Below the pieces are notes generated by a model. It had not been told where the DNA came from. It searched no databases and saw only the letters and a program-made list of their open reading frames with translations. Below are positions 35,454 through 43,618 of a stretch of DNA of 64,000 bases, in pieces. The DNA is from QKTW01 sp052161885 (GTDB lineage: Bacteria; Bacteroidota; Bacteroidia; Chitinophagales; Chitinophagaceae), in the NCBI GenBank assembly GCA_052161885.1, contig CP197396.1, positions 2,356,001-2,420,000 of the forward strand, given 5' to 3'. A program made the translations under genes and the position numbers. The first letter of the stretch is position 1. Each line of letters starts with the position of its first letter.

Positions 35454-35625
35454 TCCGCAAAGTGCACTGAGAAGACACAAAGTTTTTCACAAAGATTTTT
35501 ATCAATACAACGGCTGCTTCCAAACGGGCAGCCGTTTTTCATCCAGGACAATTCCCGTAAAGTAATAATTGCCTTAGCACATCTTTGCGGTACTTTGTAT
35601 TCTCTGCGATTATATTTCCCACCCG
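35454..35625. repeat. Interspersed imperfect-palindrome repeat, copy A
   Basis: The spacer begins with CCGCAAAG...ACACAAAG and ends with CTTTGCGG...ATTCTCTGCG, forming imperfect inverted arms around the DUF6580 terminator. The same words (CGCAAAG, GCAGAGA, CTGCGATTA, TTTGCG) recur at 39061-39175. Such elements are scattered in intergenic DNA of related genomes. Confidence 0.5.
35509..35539 (+). terminator. Terminator of the DUF6580 gene
   Basis: AACGGCTGC and GCAGCCGTT form a perfect 9-bp stem with a 10-nt loop followed by T-rich sequence. Confidence 0.8.
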
Positions 35626-35656
35626 CTTACGGCACCAAATTTGATTCTCAGTCATT

Positions 35657-35992
35657 ATGCACTCACCTGTACATATAAAAGAAAATTCATGGTTTGCAGC
35701 ATTGGCAGCCAGGAAGATGAAAGCAGAGCAGATCGCAATTGTCTGGCGTAATACCATCCACCTGCACGGTACTACAAGAGAAGATTTTTTACAGTCGGAC
35801 AGCTGGGTGTTGCATGAACTGAAGCACGTAGAGCAATATGCAGCAAACGGATGGCCGGCATTTCTCTGTAAATACCTGTATTATTCATTCCGCCACGGCT
35901 ACTTTAACAACCCGCTGGAGAAAGAAGCCCGGGACTCAGAACGAGACTATTCTTTACTGGAAAAATATAAAATTCAGCCCTGCAGCCATTAA
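35657..35992 (+). CDS. Small DUF4157-like putative metalloprotease
   Basis: This 111-residue protein contains an HExxH zinc-protease motif, H53-E-L-K-H57, within SWVLHELKHVEQYAANG. The small size and Glu-rich motif fit DUF4157-like proteins of Bacteroidota. No signal peptide or membrane segment is evident, so it is probably cytoplasmic. A third zinc ligand could be the glutamate in NPLEKEARDSERDY. Proteolysis is inferred from the motif only. It stands alone between an interspersed repeat and the 2TM gene. Confidence 0.75.
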   Translation: MHSPVHIKENSWFAALAARKMKAEQIAIVWRNTIHLHGTTREDFLQSDSWVLHELKHVEQYAANGWPAFLCKYLYYSFRHGYFNNPLEKEARDSERDYSLLEKYKIQPCSH

Positions 35993-36040
35993 TTTCCGCT
36001 GAATCTTTGCCGGTTGCTTCATTTTATCGTAACCGGTAAT

Positions 36041-36048
36041 TATCTTTG
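36041..36048 (+). promoter_or_regulatory. -7 element of the 2TM gene
   Basis: TATCTTTG matches TAnnTTTG exactly, 19 bases before the ATG at 36068. Confidence 0.5.
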
Positions 36049-36067
36049 CGCAAAATAAAGCGATTAC

Positions 36068-36325
36068 ATGCCTCAGAAAATAAAACCTACAAGTCGTCAA
36101 AAGAGCATATTTTTCTTACACGTTGTGGTATATATTGTAGTTACCGCCATCATCTGGTATCTCTACAAGGCAGAGGGAGACCGTACCCACAAATGGGTAT
36201 ACCCCTGGCAGGCATGGATCACTGCAGCATGGGGCTTATCCCTCATCGGTCACTGGTGCGCACTGTACACTTCTTATGAAGATAAAGGAATGGATGACTA
36301 CCACCGCCAGGCGAACAACGGGTAA
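36068..36325 (+). CDS. 2TM domain protein
   Basis: This 85-residue protein has two hydrophobic segments (about 15-33 and 48-68) separated by a short loop (YKAEGDRTHKWVYPW), matching the 2TM domain family found in Bacteroidota, sometimes fused to histidine kinases. Function is unknown; some relatives may be membrane anchors or sensors. A signalling kinase follows downstream, but a terminator separates them. It has its own -7 element. Confidence 0.8.
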   Translation: MPQKIKPTSRQKSIFFLHVVVYIVVTAIIWYLYKAEGDRTHKWVYPWQAWITAAWGLSLIGHWCALYTSYEDKGMDDYHRQANNG

Positions 36326-36349
36326 TATCTGAAAATACTTATACCGAAG

Positions 36350-36377
36350 CCCCTTGCATAAACATGCAGGGGGTTTT
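36350..36377 (+). terminator. Terminator of the 2TM gene
   Basis: CCCCTTGCA pairs with TGCAGGGGG (one wobble) around a 6-nt loop, followed by TTTT and a further T-run. It separates the 2TM gene from the kinase gene. Confidence 0.88.
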
Positions 36378-36412
36378 ATTTTTATATAAAAGGAACATTG
36401 TAAATATCACTT

Positions 36413-39055
36413 ATGGATACACCGCGCTACCGGCAGTTATTGCAGCAATATGAGACCCAGACCAACGAACAGGAACGTATTGACACTTTGGTGGAAATGG
36501 CCATCGAAGTGCGGAATTTTGATGTAGACCGCGCCAGCGAAATGGCAGACGACATCATCATCCGTGCACAGAGAGCCGGCTACAAACGCGGTGAAGGCAG
36601 GGGCATGAACCTTAAAGCCTCCTGTTACTGGCTGCAGGGCGAGTATGAGCTGGGGCTGGACATGCTGGAGCAGGCCCACCCTATAGCACGCCAGGCAAAA
36701 GACCGCCGGCTGGAGGCACGCATCCTTAACTATTACGGCAATATATACCGCGACCTGGGCGACCTTGCACGTGCACTCAACTATTTTGAAAACGCACTGG
36801 AGATCAACGAAGAACTGGGAGATGAATTTGCACAATCCGTAAACCTGACCAGTATATCCAACCTGCACTACGATCTCAATGACTTTGACAGTGCACTGGA
36901 ATATGCACTCCGCTGCCTGCCCATATTTGAGCGCGCACACGATACAAACCGCCTCATTACCATTTACAACACACTGGGCAATATCTACTTTAAGCAGGAC
37001 CAGTACGGTGAAGCACTGCGGTATTTTGAAGAAAATCTCGTGCTTTCCGAGCCTGACACAGCTTCTTATGTATTGACGATCAGCGGACTTGGTAAAGTAT
37101 ATTATAAAATGAACGATTTTACCAATGCCTACAAATATCTCGCACAGGCACTGGAACAATCGCATGATATGGGCAATGCCGAAGTGCAGATCATATCACA
37201 TTACTACCTGGGCAAGCTATTTATGGACGAAGGCAATTACCAGCTTTCCCTGGACCACCTGAATGCCTCGTACACCCTTGCAGACGAGTATATGCGCCGT
37301 CATGATATGATGAGCCTGCATGAAGCGCTTTATATGCTGTTTGACAAAACCGGCGATATTCCCAAAGCCTTCTTTCATCTTAAAAGCTATGAGCAGCTCA
37401 AAGAAGATATCTTTAAACAGACAACACTTAACAAGCTGCGCAATCTGCAGATAAGGCAGCAGATAGAACTGGCGCAGAAAGAAAAAGAAGTGGCAGAGCG
37501 CACAGCACAGCTCAAGCAGCAGTTCATGGCCAACATGAGCCATGAAATCCGCACACCGATGAACGCAATAGTAGGTATGACACGCCTGCTGCTCAGCAAA
37601 GCGCCGCAGCCCCGCCAGATGCGCTACCTGCAGGCCATACAGCAATCAGCCGACAACCTCCTTGTAATTATCAACGACATACTGGACCTTTCAAAAATAG
37701 AAGCCGGGAAAACGGTTATAGAACAGATCCCCTTCTCCATACGGGAAGTGGTGCAAAGCATGCGCGATATGCTGTTGCTGAAAGCCGAAGAAAAAAGTAT
37801 AGACCTCCGCGTGTACGTAGAGCCTGTCATTCCCCCGCGCCTTATCGGCGACCCCACACGGCTCAGCCAGATATTAATTAACCTGGCGGGCAATGCCGTT
37901 AAGTTTACCGAAAAAGGATTTGTGGCCATTAATGCCCGCCTTGCAGAAAATAAAAACGGGAAATATTTCATCAACTTTGAAATAATGGATACCGGTATAG
38001 GTATTGCAGCAGACCAGGCAGATAAAATATTTGAAAGCTTTACGCAGGCAGGAACAGATACCACACGCAAGTTTGGCGGCACGGGCCTCGGACTTACTAT
38101 TTCCAAACAGCTCAGCAACCTGATGCAGGGCGATATTGCTGTAAAAAGCACACTCGGCAAAGGCACTACATTTACCGTTACTATACCATTTGAAGAGGCA
38201 GACGCACAGATAAGCGAAGAAGAAAAAAAGATCATCAGCGACGATGCAATGAACCGTCTTACACGTGCCAAGCTGCTGCTGGTTGAAGACAATGAATTTA
38301 ACCGTATGGTTGCCGAAGACACCCTGCGTGAGCTGCTGCCCGGCATCACCATAGATATGGCCGTAAACGGTGCTGAAGCCCTTGGGAAAGTACAGAACGG
38401 CAAATACGACATTGTGCTGATGGATATACAGATGCCGGTGATGGACGGTATTACCGCAACAAAAAATATCCGCCAGACATTCCTGCCACCGGCCAGAGAT
38501 GTAAAGATCATCGCCATGACCGCCAATGTGCTGCAGGAAGACGTGCAGCATTATTACGAGATCGGCATGAACGGGTATGTATCAAAGCCGTTCCAGAATG
38601 ATGAACTGTTGCTGCAGATGGCTTCAGTCTTTGACAATGCACCCACAGGCAATGCTGGGGCGTCCCGGAAAGAAGAACCGGCACCAGCAGCAAAAGAACC
38701 GGAGATCCTGCTTCCGGCGCAGATCACAGACCTGCAGTTCCTGAAACAGCTTACCGGCGGCAATTCAGAAAAAATGCGCAAGTACATCGGCATGTTTCTC
38801 GACAACGCCCCCCGTCTGCTGCAGAACGTACAACAGGCACTGGAAACAAAAGACTTCCCGGCTCTGAAGATCGCCGCACACTCACTGAAACCGCAGCTTT
38901 CCTACATGGGCGTAAAAGAAGAAGTAAGCAACATTTTTCTCATAGAGCAGACAGCCAGCGAGGCAGTACATTACGAAAAGCTGCCACCGCTGGTAGCCAA
39001 GCTGCACAAAGTATGCGAGCAGGCATTCCGCGAGCTGAAAGCAGTACCAGCATAA
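36413..39055 (+). CDS. Soluble TPR hybrid histidine kinase
   Basis: This 880-residue kinase has tetratricopeptide repeats (about 30-340), a coiled coil, then HisKA with phospho-acceptor H377 (NMSHEIRTP). The ATPase domain shows NAVKFTEKG, DTGIGI and FGGTGLGLTIS. A receiver domain follows with phospho-acceptor D671 (VLMDIQMP), then an HPt domain with H823 (AAHSLKP). It is therefore a complete His-Asp-His phosphorelay in one chain. It has no signal peptide or membrane segment, so the TPR part probably senses cytoplasmic partners. The terminal HPt would pass phosphate to a separate receiver; the response regulator 236 bp downstream is the obvious candidate, though it has no output domain. Confidence 0.93.
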   Translation: MDTPRYRQLLQQYETQTNEQERIDTLVEMAIEVRNFDVDRASEMADDIIIRAQRAGYKRGEGRGMNLKASCYWLQGEYELGLDMLEQAHPIARQAKDRRLEARILNYYGNIYRDLGDLARALNYFENALEINEELGDEFAQSVNLTSISNLHYDLNDFDSALEYALRCLPIFERAHDTNRLITIYNTLGNIYFKQDQYGEALRYFEENLVLSEPDTASYVLTISGLGKVYYKMNDFTNAYKYLAQALEQSHDMGNAEVQIISHYYLGKLFMDEGNYQLSLDHLNASYTLADEYMRRHDMMSLHEALYMLFDKTGDIPKAFFHLKSYEQLKEDIFKQTTLNKLRNLQIRQQIELAQKEKEVAERTAQLKQQFMANMSHEIRTPMNAIVGMTRLLLSKAPQPRQMRYLQAIQQSADNLLVIINDILDLSKIEAGKTVIEQIPFSIREVVQSMRDMLLLKAEEKSIDLRVYVEPVIPPRLIGDPTRLSQILINLAGNAVKFTEKGFVAINARLAENKNGKYFINFEIMDTGIGIAADQADKIFESFTQAGTDTTRKFGGTGLGLTISKQLSNLMQGDIAVKSTLGKGTTFTVTIPFEEADAQISEEEKKIISDDAMNRLTRAKLLLVEDNEFNRMVAEDTLRELLPGITIDMAVNGAEALGKVQNGKYDIVLMDIQMPVMDGITATKNIRQTFLPPARDVKIIAMTANVLQEDVQHYYEIGMNGYVSKPFQNDELLLQMASVFDNAPTGNAGASRKEEPAPAAKEPEILLPAQITDLQFLKQLTGGNSEKMRKYIGMFLDNAPRLLQNVQQALETKDFPALKIAAHSLKPQLSYMGVKEEVSNIFLIEQTASEAVHYEKLPPLVAKLHKVCEQAFRELKAVPA

Positions 39056-39060
39056 CGCAG

Positions 39061-39175
39061 CCATTACCGCAAAGCGCTCTAAGATTAGGCAGAAAGGCGC
39101 AGAGAGAATGCTGTACCTTGTCGTCTATATTCTTTTTTCTTTGCGTACCGCTGCGATTACTTTGCGTTAAAAAAC
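39061..39175. repeat. Interspersed imperfect-palindrome repeat, copy B
   Basis: Contains ACCGCAAAG...GGCGCAGAGAGAA on one side and CTTTGCGTACCGCTGCGATTA...TTTGCG on the other. It shares words and inverted layout with 35454-35625. Confidence 0.5.
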
Positions 39176-39290
39176 TGATTACTGCAGTGTATTAACAGCA
39201 GTGTCATAAAGAATTAAAGCATATTTAATTGCCCTGAAACTTGGGCGTTCTGATATAATTTTCTATATTTCTACGAAATAGTATAACCAC

Positions 39291-39803
39291 ATGGCAGATC
39301 CAAAACGTGTCATTTTTCTTGTTGATGACGAACCTATTCAGAATGAAATGCTGAAAGACTATCTTTCGGAGCGTTTTCTTTATGATATCAGGGTATTTGA
39401 GGACGGCGAAACTGCACTGCAGCAGCTGAGTCTGAACCCTGAAGTTGTAGTGCTCGATTATCATCTGAATGCACGCAGACCAGACGCAAAAAACGGTGTG
39501 GAAGTGCTGAAGCAGATCAAAGACCGGTCTCCGGACACACAGGTGATCATCCTTTCCGGCCAGGACAAAATAGATGTAGCAGTAGACAGCATGAAATATG
39601 GCGCCTATGACTATGTTGTAAAAGGTGAAACCGCTTTTTCCCGCACAGAAAACATCCTGAACAACATCAATGAGCTGCATTCTGTTAAAGCTATCAACAA
39701 AGCATACAAACGCACCATCATACTGCTGGCAGTAGGCATAGGCCTTATCATATTGCTGGCATTATACCTGATGCTGTTTACAGATGCTTACAAGCATTCA
39801 TAA
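39291..39803 (+). CDS. Membrane-tailed response regulator
   Basis: This 170-residue protein is a single receiver domain with a hydrophobic C-terminal tail. The acidic pair is D12-D13 and the phospho-acceptor D56 (VVVLDYHL). The conserved Ser is in VIILSGQD and the Lys in VVKGE. The last 30 residues hold one strong membrane segment (about 142-163) after a basic stretch (KAYKR), so the receiver should sit on the cytoplasmic face of the membrane. There is no DNA-binding or enzymatic output domain. It follows the TPR hybrid kinase, whose HPt domain could phosphorylate it. The arrangement is unusual for response regulators. Confidence 0.88.
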   Translation: MADPKRVIFLVDDEPIQNEMLKDYLSERFLYDIRVFEDGETALQQLSLNPEVVVLDYHLNARRPDAKNGVEVLKQIKDRSPDTQVIILSGQDKIDVAVDSMKYGAYDYVVKGETAFSRTENILNNINELHSVKAINKAYKRTIILLAVGIGLIILLALYLMLFTDAYKHS

Positions 39804-39840
39804 AAGAATTACAGATCAATTCTTTTTACAGCATCTTATT

Positions 39841-39848
39841 TACATTTG
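39841..39848 (+). promoter_or_regulatory. -7 element of the aminotransferase gene
   Basis: TACATTTG matches TAnnTTTG exactly, 30 bases before the ATG at 39879. Confidence 0.45.
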
Positions 39849-39878
39849 CTGCTTCATTTTAACAGACTGAGCTGTACT

Positions 39879-41069
39879 ATGCAATTAGCCGACCGCCTGA
39901 ACCGCGTATCCGAACCGCAGACAATACGCATGGCAAAACTGAGCCGTGAATTGAAGGCACAGGGCCTTGATATTATAGACCTGAGCCTCGGAGAACCGGA
40001 TTTCCGCACGCCGGACCATATTTGCGAAGCCGCTGAAAAAGCAATGGAAGACGGCTATACAAAGTATCCGCCGGTAGCCGGTATACCGGAACTGCGCCAG
40101 GCTATCTGTCAGAAGCTCCTGCGCGATAACGGACTGGAATATAAACCTGAGGAAATAATTGTTTCTACCGGTGCAAAACAATCGCTGGCCAATGCCATTC
40201 TGTGCCTTATTAATCCCGGCGACGAAGCAGTGATACCGACACCGTTCTGGGTTACCTACGGGGCGCTGGTACAGCTGGCAGAAGGCGTGAACAGGTTTAT
40301 AGATTGTGGTATTGAAGATGATTTCAAGCTGACACCGGAAAGGCTCGAAGCTGCTATAACAGACAAAACAAGATTGTTCATTTTTTCATCTCCCTGCAAT
40401 CCTACAGGCGCTGTCTATTCCAAAGAAGAACTTGCCGGCCTTGCAGCTGTGCTTGGCCGCTATCCGCAAGTAACGATTATCAGCGATGAAATCTATGAAT
40501 ACATCAATTTTACCGGCAGACATGAAAGCATCGCACAGTTTCCGGAGCTGCGCGATCGTGTAGTGGTAGTCAATGGTTTTTCAAAAGGCTTTGCGATGAC
40601 CGGCTGGCGCCTTGGTTATATGGCCGCTCCCAAAGAGTTGGTACAGGCCTGCGAAAAGCTTCAGAGCCAGTTTACCTCCGGTGCCAACAGCATCACTCAG
40701 CGTGCAGCTATCGCAGCACTTACCGGCGATATGGCACCTACAGAACTGATGCGTGTTGCTTTTGAGCAGCGCAGGGATTTTGTAATAGGCGCATTAAGCA
40801 AAATGCCCGGTGTAAAGATCAATATGCCGGAAGGTGCATTTTACGCATTTCCCAATCTCAGTTCTTTCTATGGTAAATCCTACGGAGATTCTGTAGTCAA
40901 TAACGATGAAGATATGGCCATGTACCTGCTGCATAAAGGCCTTGTGACCGTAGTAATGGGCAGTGCATTCGGCAATGCAGACTGCGTACGCATCTCCTTT
41001 GCCACCGGTATGGACAAGCTGGAGCAGGCTATGGAACGCATCGGCAATGCATTGGCCGCTTTACGTTGA
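39879..41069 (+). CDS. Aspartate-type aminotransferase (class I/II)
   Basis: This 396-residue PLP enzyme belongs to fold type I aminotransferases, in the aspartate aminotransferase Ib group. It shows LSLGEPDFRTP, YTKYPPVAGIPELR, ISDEIYEYI and the PLP lysine in NGFSKGFAMTGWRLGY. SSPCNPTGAVYS and a C-terminal arginine (VRISFA) fit dicarboxylate binding. The likely reaction is transamination between aspartate and 2-oxoglutarate; prephenate or aromatic side activity is known in relatives. An upstream in-frame TTG was rejected in favour of the ATG at 39879. Confidence 0.92.
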   Translation: MQLADRLNRVSEPQTIRMAKLSRELKAQGLDIIDLSLGEPDFRTPDHICEAAEKAMEDGYTKYPPVAGIPELRQAICQKLLRDNGLEYKPEEIIVSTGAKQSLANAILCLINPGDEAVIPTPFWVTYGALVQLAEGVNRFIDCGIEDDFKLTPERLEAAITDKTRLFIFSSPCNPTGAVYSKEELAGLAAVLGRYPQVTIISDEIYEYINFTGRHESIAQFPELRDRVVVVNGFSKGFAMTGWRLGYMAAPKELVQACEKLQSQFTSGANSITQRAAIAALTGDMAPTELMRVAFEQRRDFVIGALSKMPGVKINMPEGAFYAFPNLSSFYGKSYGDSVVNNDEDMAMYLLHKGLVTVVMGSAFGNADCVRISFATGMDKLEQAMERIGNALAALR

Positions 41070-41150
41070 TGTGTGCTGAAGGGAGCAGCATGTGACCACT
41101 AGCTGCACACCTGGCAACAGTATAACAAGGTTTCAATAAATATACCCGGG

Positions 41151-41393
41151 CTAATTTTTACCAACTACAAAAATAAATGGTGTTTCACCACGGTTCTTCA
41201 AGGCTATCCGCACTTTGGGCATTCTGCTGATCACTTTATATTTCTGCAGGTCTATTACCTCAAGGAAATTCATATACTGTCGTGTGAGCCGGGAATGCTT
41301 CATATATGTTGAAAGGAAAACCGCTGAATATACATCTGAAGCAATAATATCATTGAGATAATGCATCCATGTTTTATCTTGACCCTGCCACAT
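41151..41393 (-). CDS. Small hypothetical protein
   Basis: This frame of 80 codons starts with ATG 13 bp after the stop of the mini-lipoprotein gene on the same strand. The translation has balanced composition (KVRIALKNRGETPFIFVVGKN at the C-terminus) and no signal peptide. I recognise no family. It could be the second gene of a two-gene operon or a spurious frame. Confidence 0.4.
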   Translation of the reverse strand: MWQGQDKTWMHYLNDIIASDVYSAVFLSTYMKHSRLTRQYMNFLEVIDLQKYKVISRMPKVRIALKNRGETPFIFVVGKN

Positions 41394-41406
41394 AAAATAA
41401 GGTTTT

Positions 41407-41553
41407 TTAGCGTATGTGCCTTGCCGGCTTATAAGACCTGTTTATATCGGCCCCGCACCCGCAGTTTTTAGAACTGCTGCAACTTTGTGCCACGAACAGA
41501 CTTGTTATGATTACCAATACAAAAACGATATACCCGGCTTTCTTATTGTGCAT
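41407..41553 (-). CDS. Mini lipoprotein (48 residues)
   Basis: This very short gene encodes a basic N-terminus (MHNKKAG), a hydrophobic core and a lipobox-like SLFVAQSC, then SSSKNCGCGADINRSYKPARHIR. Small lipoproteins with a Cys-rich SSKNCGC segment are seen in other Bacteroidota; function unknown. The frame is open far upstream, but only this ATG precedes a lipoprotein signal. It is divergent from the glycosyltransferase gene, with only 37 bp between start codons, so their promoters must overlap. Confidence 0.6.
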   Translation of the reverse strand: MHNKKAGYIVFVLVIITSLFVAQSCSSSKNCGCGADINRSYKPARHIR

Positions 41554-41564
41554 TTTTAAACTAT

Positions 41565-41572
41565 TACATTTG
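41565..41572 (+). promoter_or_regulatory. -7 element of the glycosyltransferase gene
   Basis: TACATTTG matches TAnnTTTG exactly, 18 bases before the TTG start at 41591. It lies 12 bases from the start codon of the divergent lipoprotein gene. Confidence 0.5.
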
Positions 41573-41590
41573 TTGTAAAAATACGGATAA

Positions 41591-42685
41591 TTGGCTGTTC
41601 CAAAACATAAGCAAATATTAATTGCTCCGCTCGACTGGGGCCTGGGACACACAACACGCTGTATCCCTATCATACGGCACTTGCAGGCGCAAGGCCACAA
41701 GGTTGTCGTAGCCGGAAATAGTACACAGCTGGACTTCCTGGAAGAAACATTTCCCGGAATCCCCAACCTGTATATTGAAGGCTATAACGTGCACTACAGC
41801 CGTCATGCATCCGGGTTCCTGCTTACACTGCTGTCGCAGATACCCCGGCTGCTGCTCACCATAAAACGCGAGCACGACTGGTTGCTGCGTACGGTTCAGG
41901 AGCATGAATTTGACGGAATTATTTCGGATAACCGTTATGGTTTATATCACGACACTATTCCGTCCGTAATTATCACACATCAGCTGCAGGTGCAGACCGG
42001 TATGGGTAATTTTGCAGATCAGCTGATGCGGCAGCAGCACTACAGCTACCTGCAACGGTTTCATGAATGCTGGATACCCGATATTCCCGGCAATATAAAC
42101 CTGAGCGGAACACTCGCTCACCCCGGCCAATTGCCAAAGTCGTCCAGGTATATAGGTTTGCTTTCGCAGATGCAGGAGCAGCCAATACCCGGTGGCGAAC
42201 CGCATCTGCTTATTCTGCTCTCGGGGCCGGAGCCGCAGCGTGGTATGCTCTCCGACATTTTGTGGGAACAGGTGCAGCAATACAATGGGCCCGTATCTTT
42301 TGTAGAAGGAACAAACTCCTTTCAGCAGCCGAGAACAGACATCCCGGAGCATATACAATATTTCCACAGGCTTACCCGGCAGGAGCTGCAGCCACTGATA
42401 GCCGGTGCCTCCCTCGTTATATGTCGCAGTGGATATTCCAGCCTCATGGACCTGGCGGTGCTGAATAAAAAAGCAATACTTATTCCCACCCCCGGACAAA
42501 CGGAACAGGAATACCTGGCAAGACACTTACACGACCAGGGGGTATGGTACAGCCAGGTGCAGAAAAACTTTGATCTGAAAGAGGCACTTACAGCCGCAGA
42601 AACATTTCCTTTTAAGAATCTTTTGCCCGAAGCATCGCATCACCAGTACAGTGCTGCTCTGGATGAATGGACCGCAAAACTCTGA
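41591..42685 (+). CDS. Family-28-like glycosyltransferase, TTG start
   Basis: This 364-residue protein has a GT-B fold pattern resembling MurG/UDP-glycosyltransferases. The N-terminal glycine-rich stretch is APLDWGLGHTTRCIPIIRHLQAQGHKV. The C-terminal donor-binding region shows LLSGPEPQR, SGYSSLMDLAVLNKKAILIPTPGQTEQEYLA. A stop codon lies directly before the TTG at 41591, and no ATG occurs for a long distance downstream, so TTG must be the start. Substrate is unknown; it could act on lipid-linked or cell-envelope sugars. It has no signal peptide. Confidence 0.85.
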   Translation: MAVPKHKQILIAPLDWGLGHTTRCIPIIRHLQAQGHKVVVAGNSTQLDFLEETFPGIPNLYIEGYNVHYSRHASGFLLTLLSQIPRLLLTIKREHDWLLRTVQEHEFDGIISDNRYGLYHDTIPSVIITHQLQVQTGMGNFADQLMRQQHYSYLQRFHECWIPDIPGNINLSGTLAHPGQLPKSSRYIGLLSQMQEQPIPGGEPHLLILLSGPEPQRGMLSDILWEQVQQYNGPVSFVEGTNSFQQPRTDIPEHIQYFHRLTRQELQPLIAGASLVICRSGYSSLMDLAVLNKKAILIPTPGQTEQEYLARHLHDQGVWYSQVQKNFDLKEALTAAETFPFKNLLPEASHHQYSAALDEWTAKL

Positions 42686-42698
42686 ACGGAAATTGCAT

Positions 42699-42724
42699 AA
42701 AAAAAGCCGTCAGTTATGACGGCT
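42699..42724 (-). terminator. Terminator of secreted paralogue 1
   Basis: On the minus strand AGCCGTCA and TGACGGCT form an 8-bp stem around a 4-nt loop, followed by a T-run (A-run on the plus strand at 42699-42705). Confidence 0.85.
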
Positions 42725-42751
42725 CTGTAATGATTTCTTAAATTCCCTGTA

Positions 42752-43351
42752 TTATCGTCTGCCACCCTGGTGGTCATCTCTGTTGTTGCCACGGTTACCG
42801 TTGTCATAATGACCGTTTCCGTTGTTTCTATGATCATTGTCTCCACGATCATTGTTTCCACGTCCCCTGTTGTCATAATGACCATTGCCGTTGCCGTTAT
42901 TTCCGTTATTGCCCCTGTTGCCGTTCCATTCATTGTGGTGAGGATGCTGCGGGTTGGCATAATACCTGTTGTCGCGGCTGTCCCGGATCGGCGTCTGGTC
43001 GTAACGTCCCCTGTATGACCGGTATTTACCTCTGTACTGATTATCATACATCCAGGGATTTGAGCGGTTAATAACTACCTTATGCACCCGGTACAGGTCT
43101 ACGTTGCCATAGCGTCCGGGAAGATTGGGGCCTGTTTGCCAAACATTGCCGTCTCTATATACAAATACATTACGGGATATATCAAAATAAACGCCGACAT
43201 CCGGGAGGTAATAATAATCTGCCCTGTCATAACCTGTGGGGCCCCATAAAGGCTGATTACCTACATTGATATTCACCCTCACCTGTGCACTAACCAAACC
43301 TGATGTAAATACACCTGCAAGAATGGCTATCACTAATACGATCTTTTTCAT
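42752..43351 (-). CDS. Secreted paralogue 1, Asn/Gly-rich tail
   Basis: This 199-residue exported protein has a signal peptide ending SAQV. A conserved globular part (about 24-130) shows GNQPLWGPTGYDRADYYYLPDVGVYFD, NVFVYRDG and YRVHKVVINR. The last ~70 residues are a low-complexity tail rich in Asn, Gly, Asp, His and Arg (GNNGNGNG-type). It is a close paralogue of the next gene (43619-44119), which has a shorter tail. No enzymatic motif is recognised; the His-rich tail could bind metal. Relatives occur widely in Chitinophagaceae-type genomes. Both genes have the same orientation and similar terminators, showing recent tandem duplication. Confidence 0.8.
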   Translation of the reverse strand: MKKIVLVIAILAGVFTSGLVSAQVRVNINVGNQPLWGPTGYDRADYYYLPDVGVYFDISRNVFVYRDGNVWQTGPNLPGRYGNVDLYRVHKVVINRSNPWMYDNQYRGKYRSYRGRYDQTPIRDSRDNRYYANPQHPHHNEWNGNRGNNGNNGNGNGHYDNRGRGNNDRGDNDHRNNGNGHYDNGNRGNNRDDHQGGRR

Positions 43352-43561
43352 AACAAATGATTTTCACTATTATTAAGACAAAGCCTGTGCCGTGGGAAGC
43401 CTTTATTTTGCCAAATGGGACAAAGAGCAGACAATAAGCGACAAGCGTTTAAAAAGAAGCGACGAATAGCTGTACCTGCATTTTTATATCTTCATATAAA
43501 AAAAATAAACGGGGCATTTTTTACTCACAAACAGTCAAATGTCAATTACAGGTATTAATAA

Positions 43562-43588
43562 AAAAGCCGTCACTGATTGACGGCTTTT
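43562..43588. terminator. Bidirectional terminator of secreted paralogue 2
   Basis: AAAAGCCGTCA and TGACGGCTTTT form a perfect 11-bp stem with a 5-nt loop. The core GCCGTCA matches the terminator of paralogue 1. Confidence 0.88.
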
Positions 43589-43618
43589 GCTGATTTCATG
43601 AATTCTCTGCTCTGCTAA

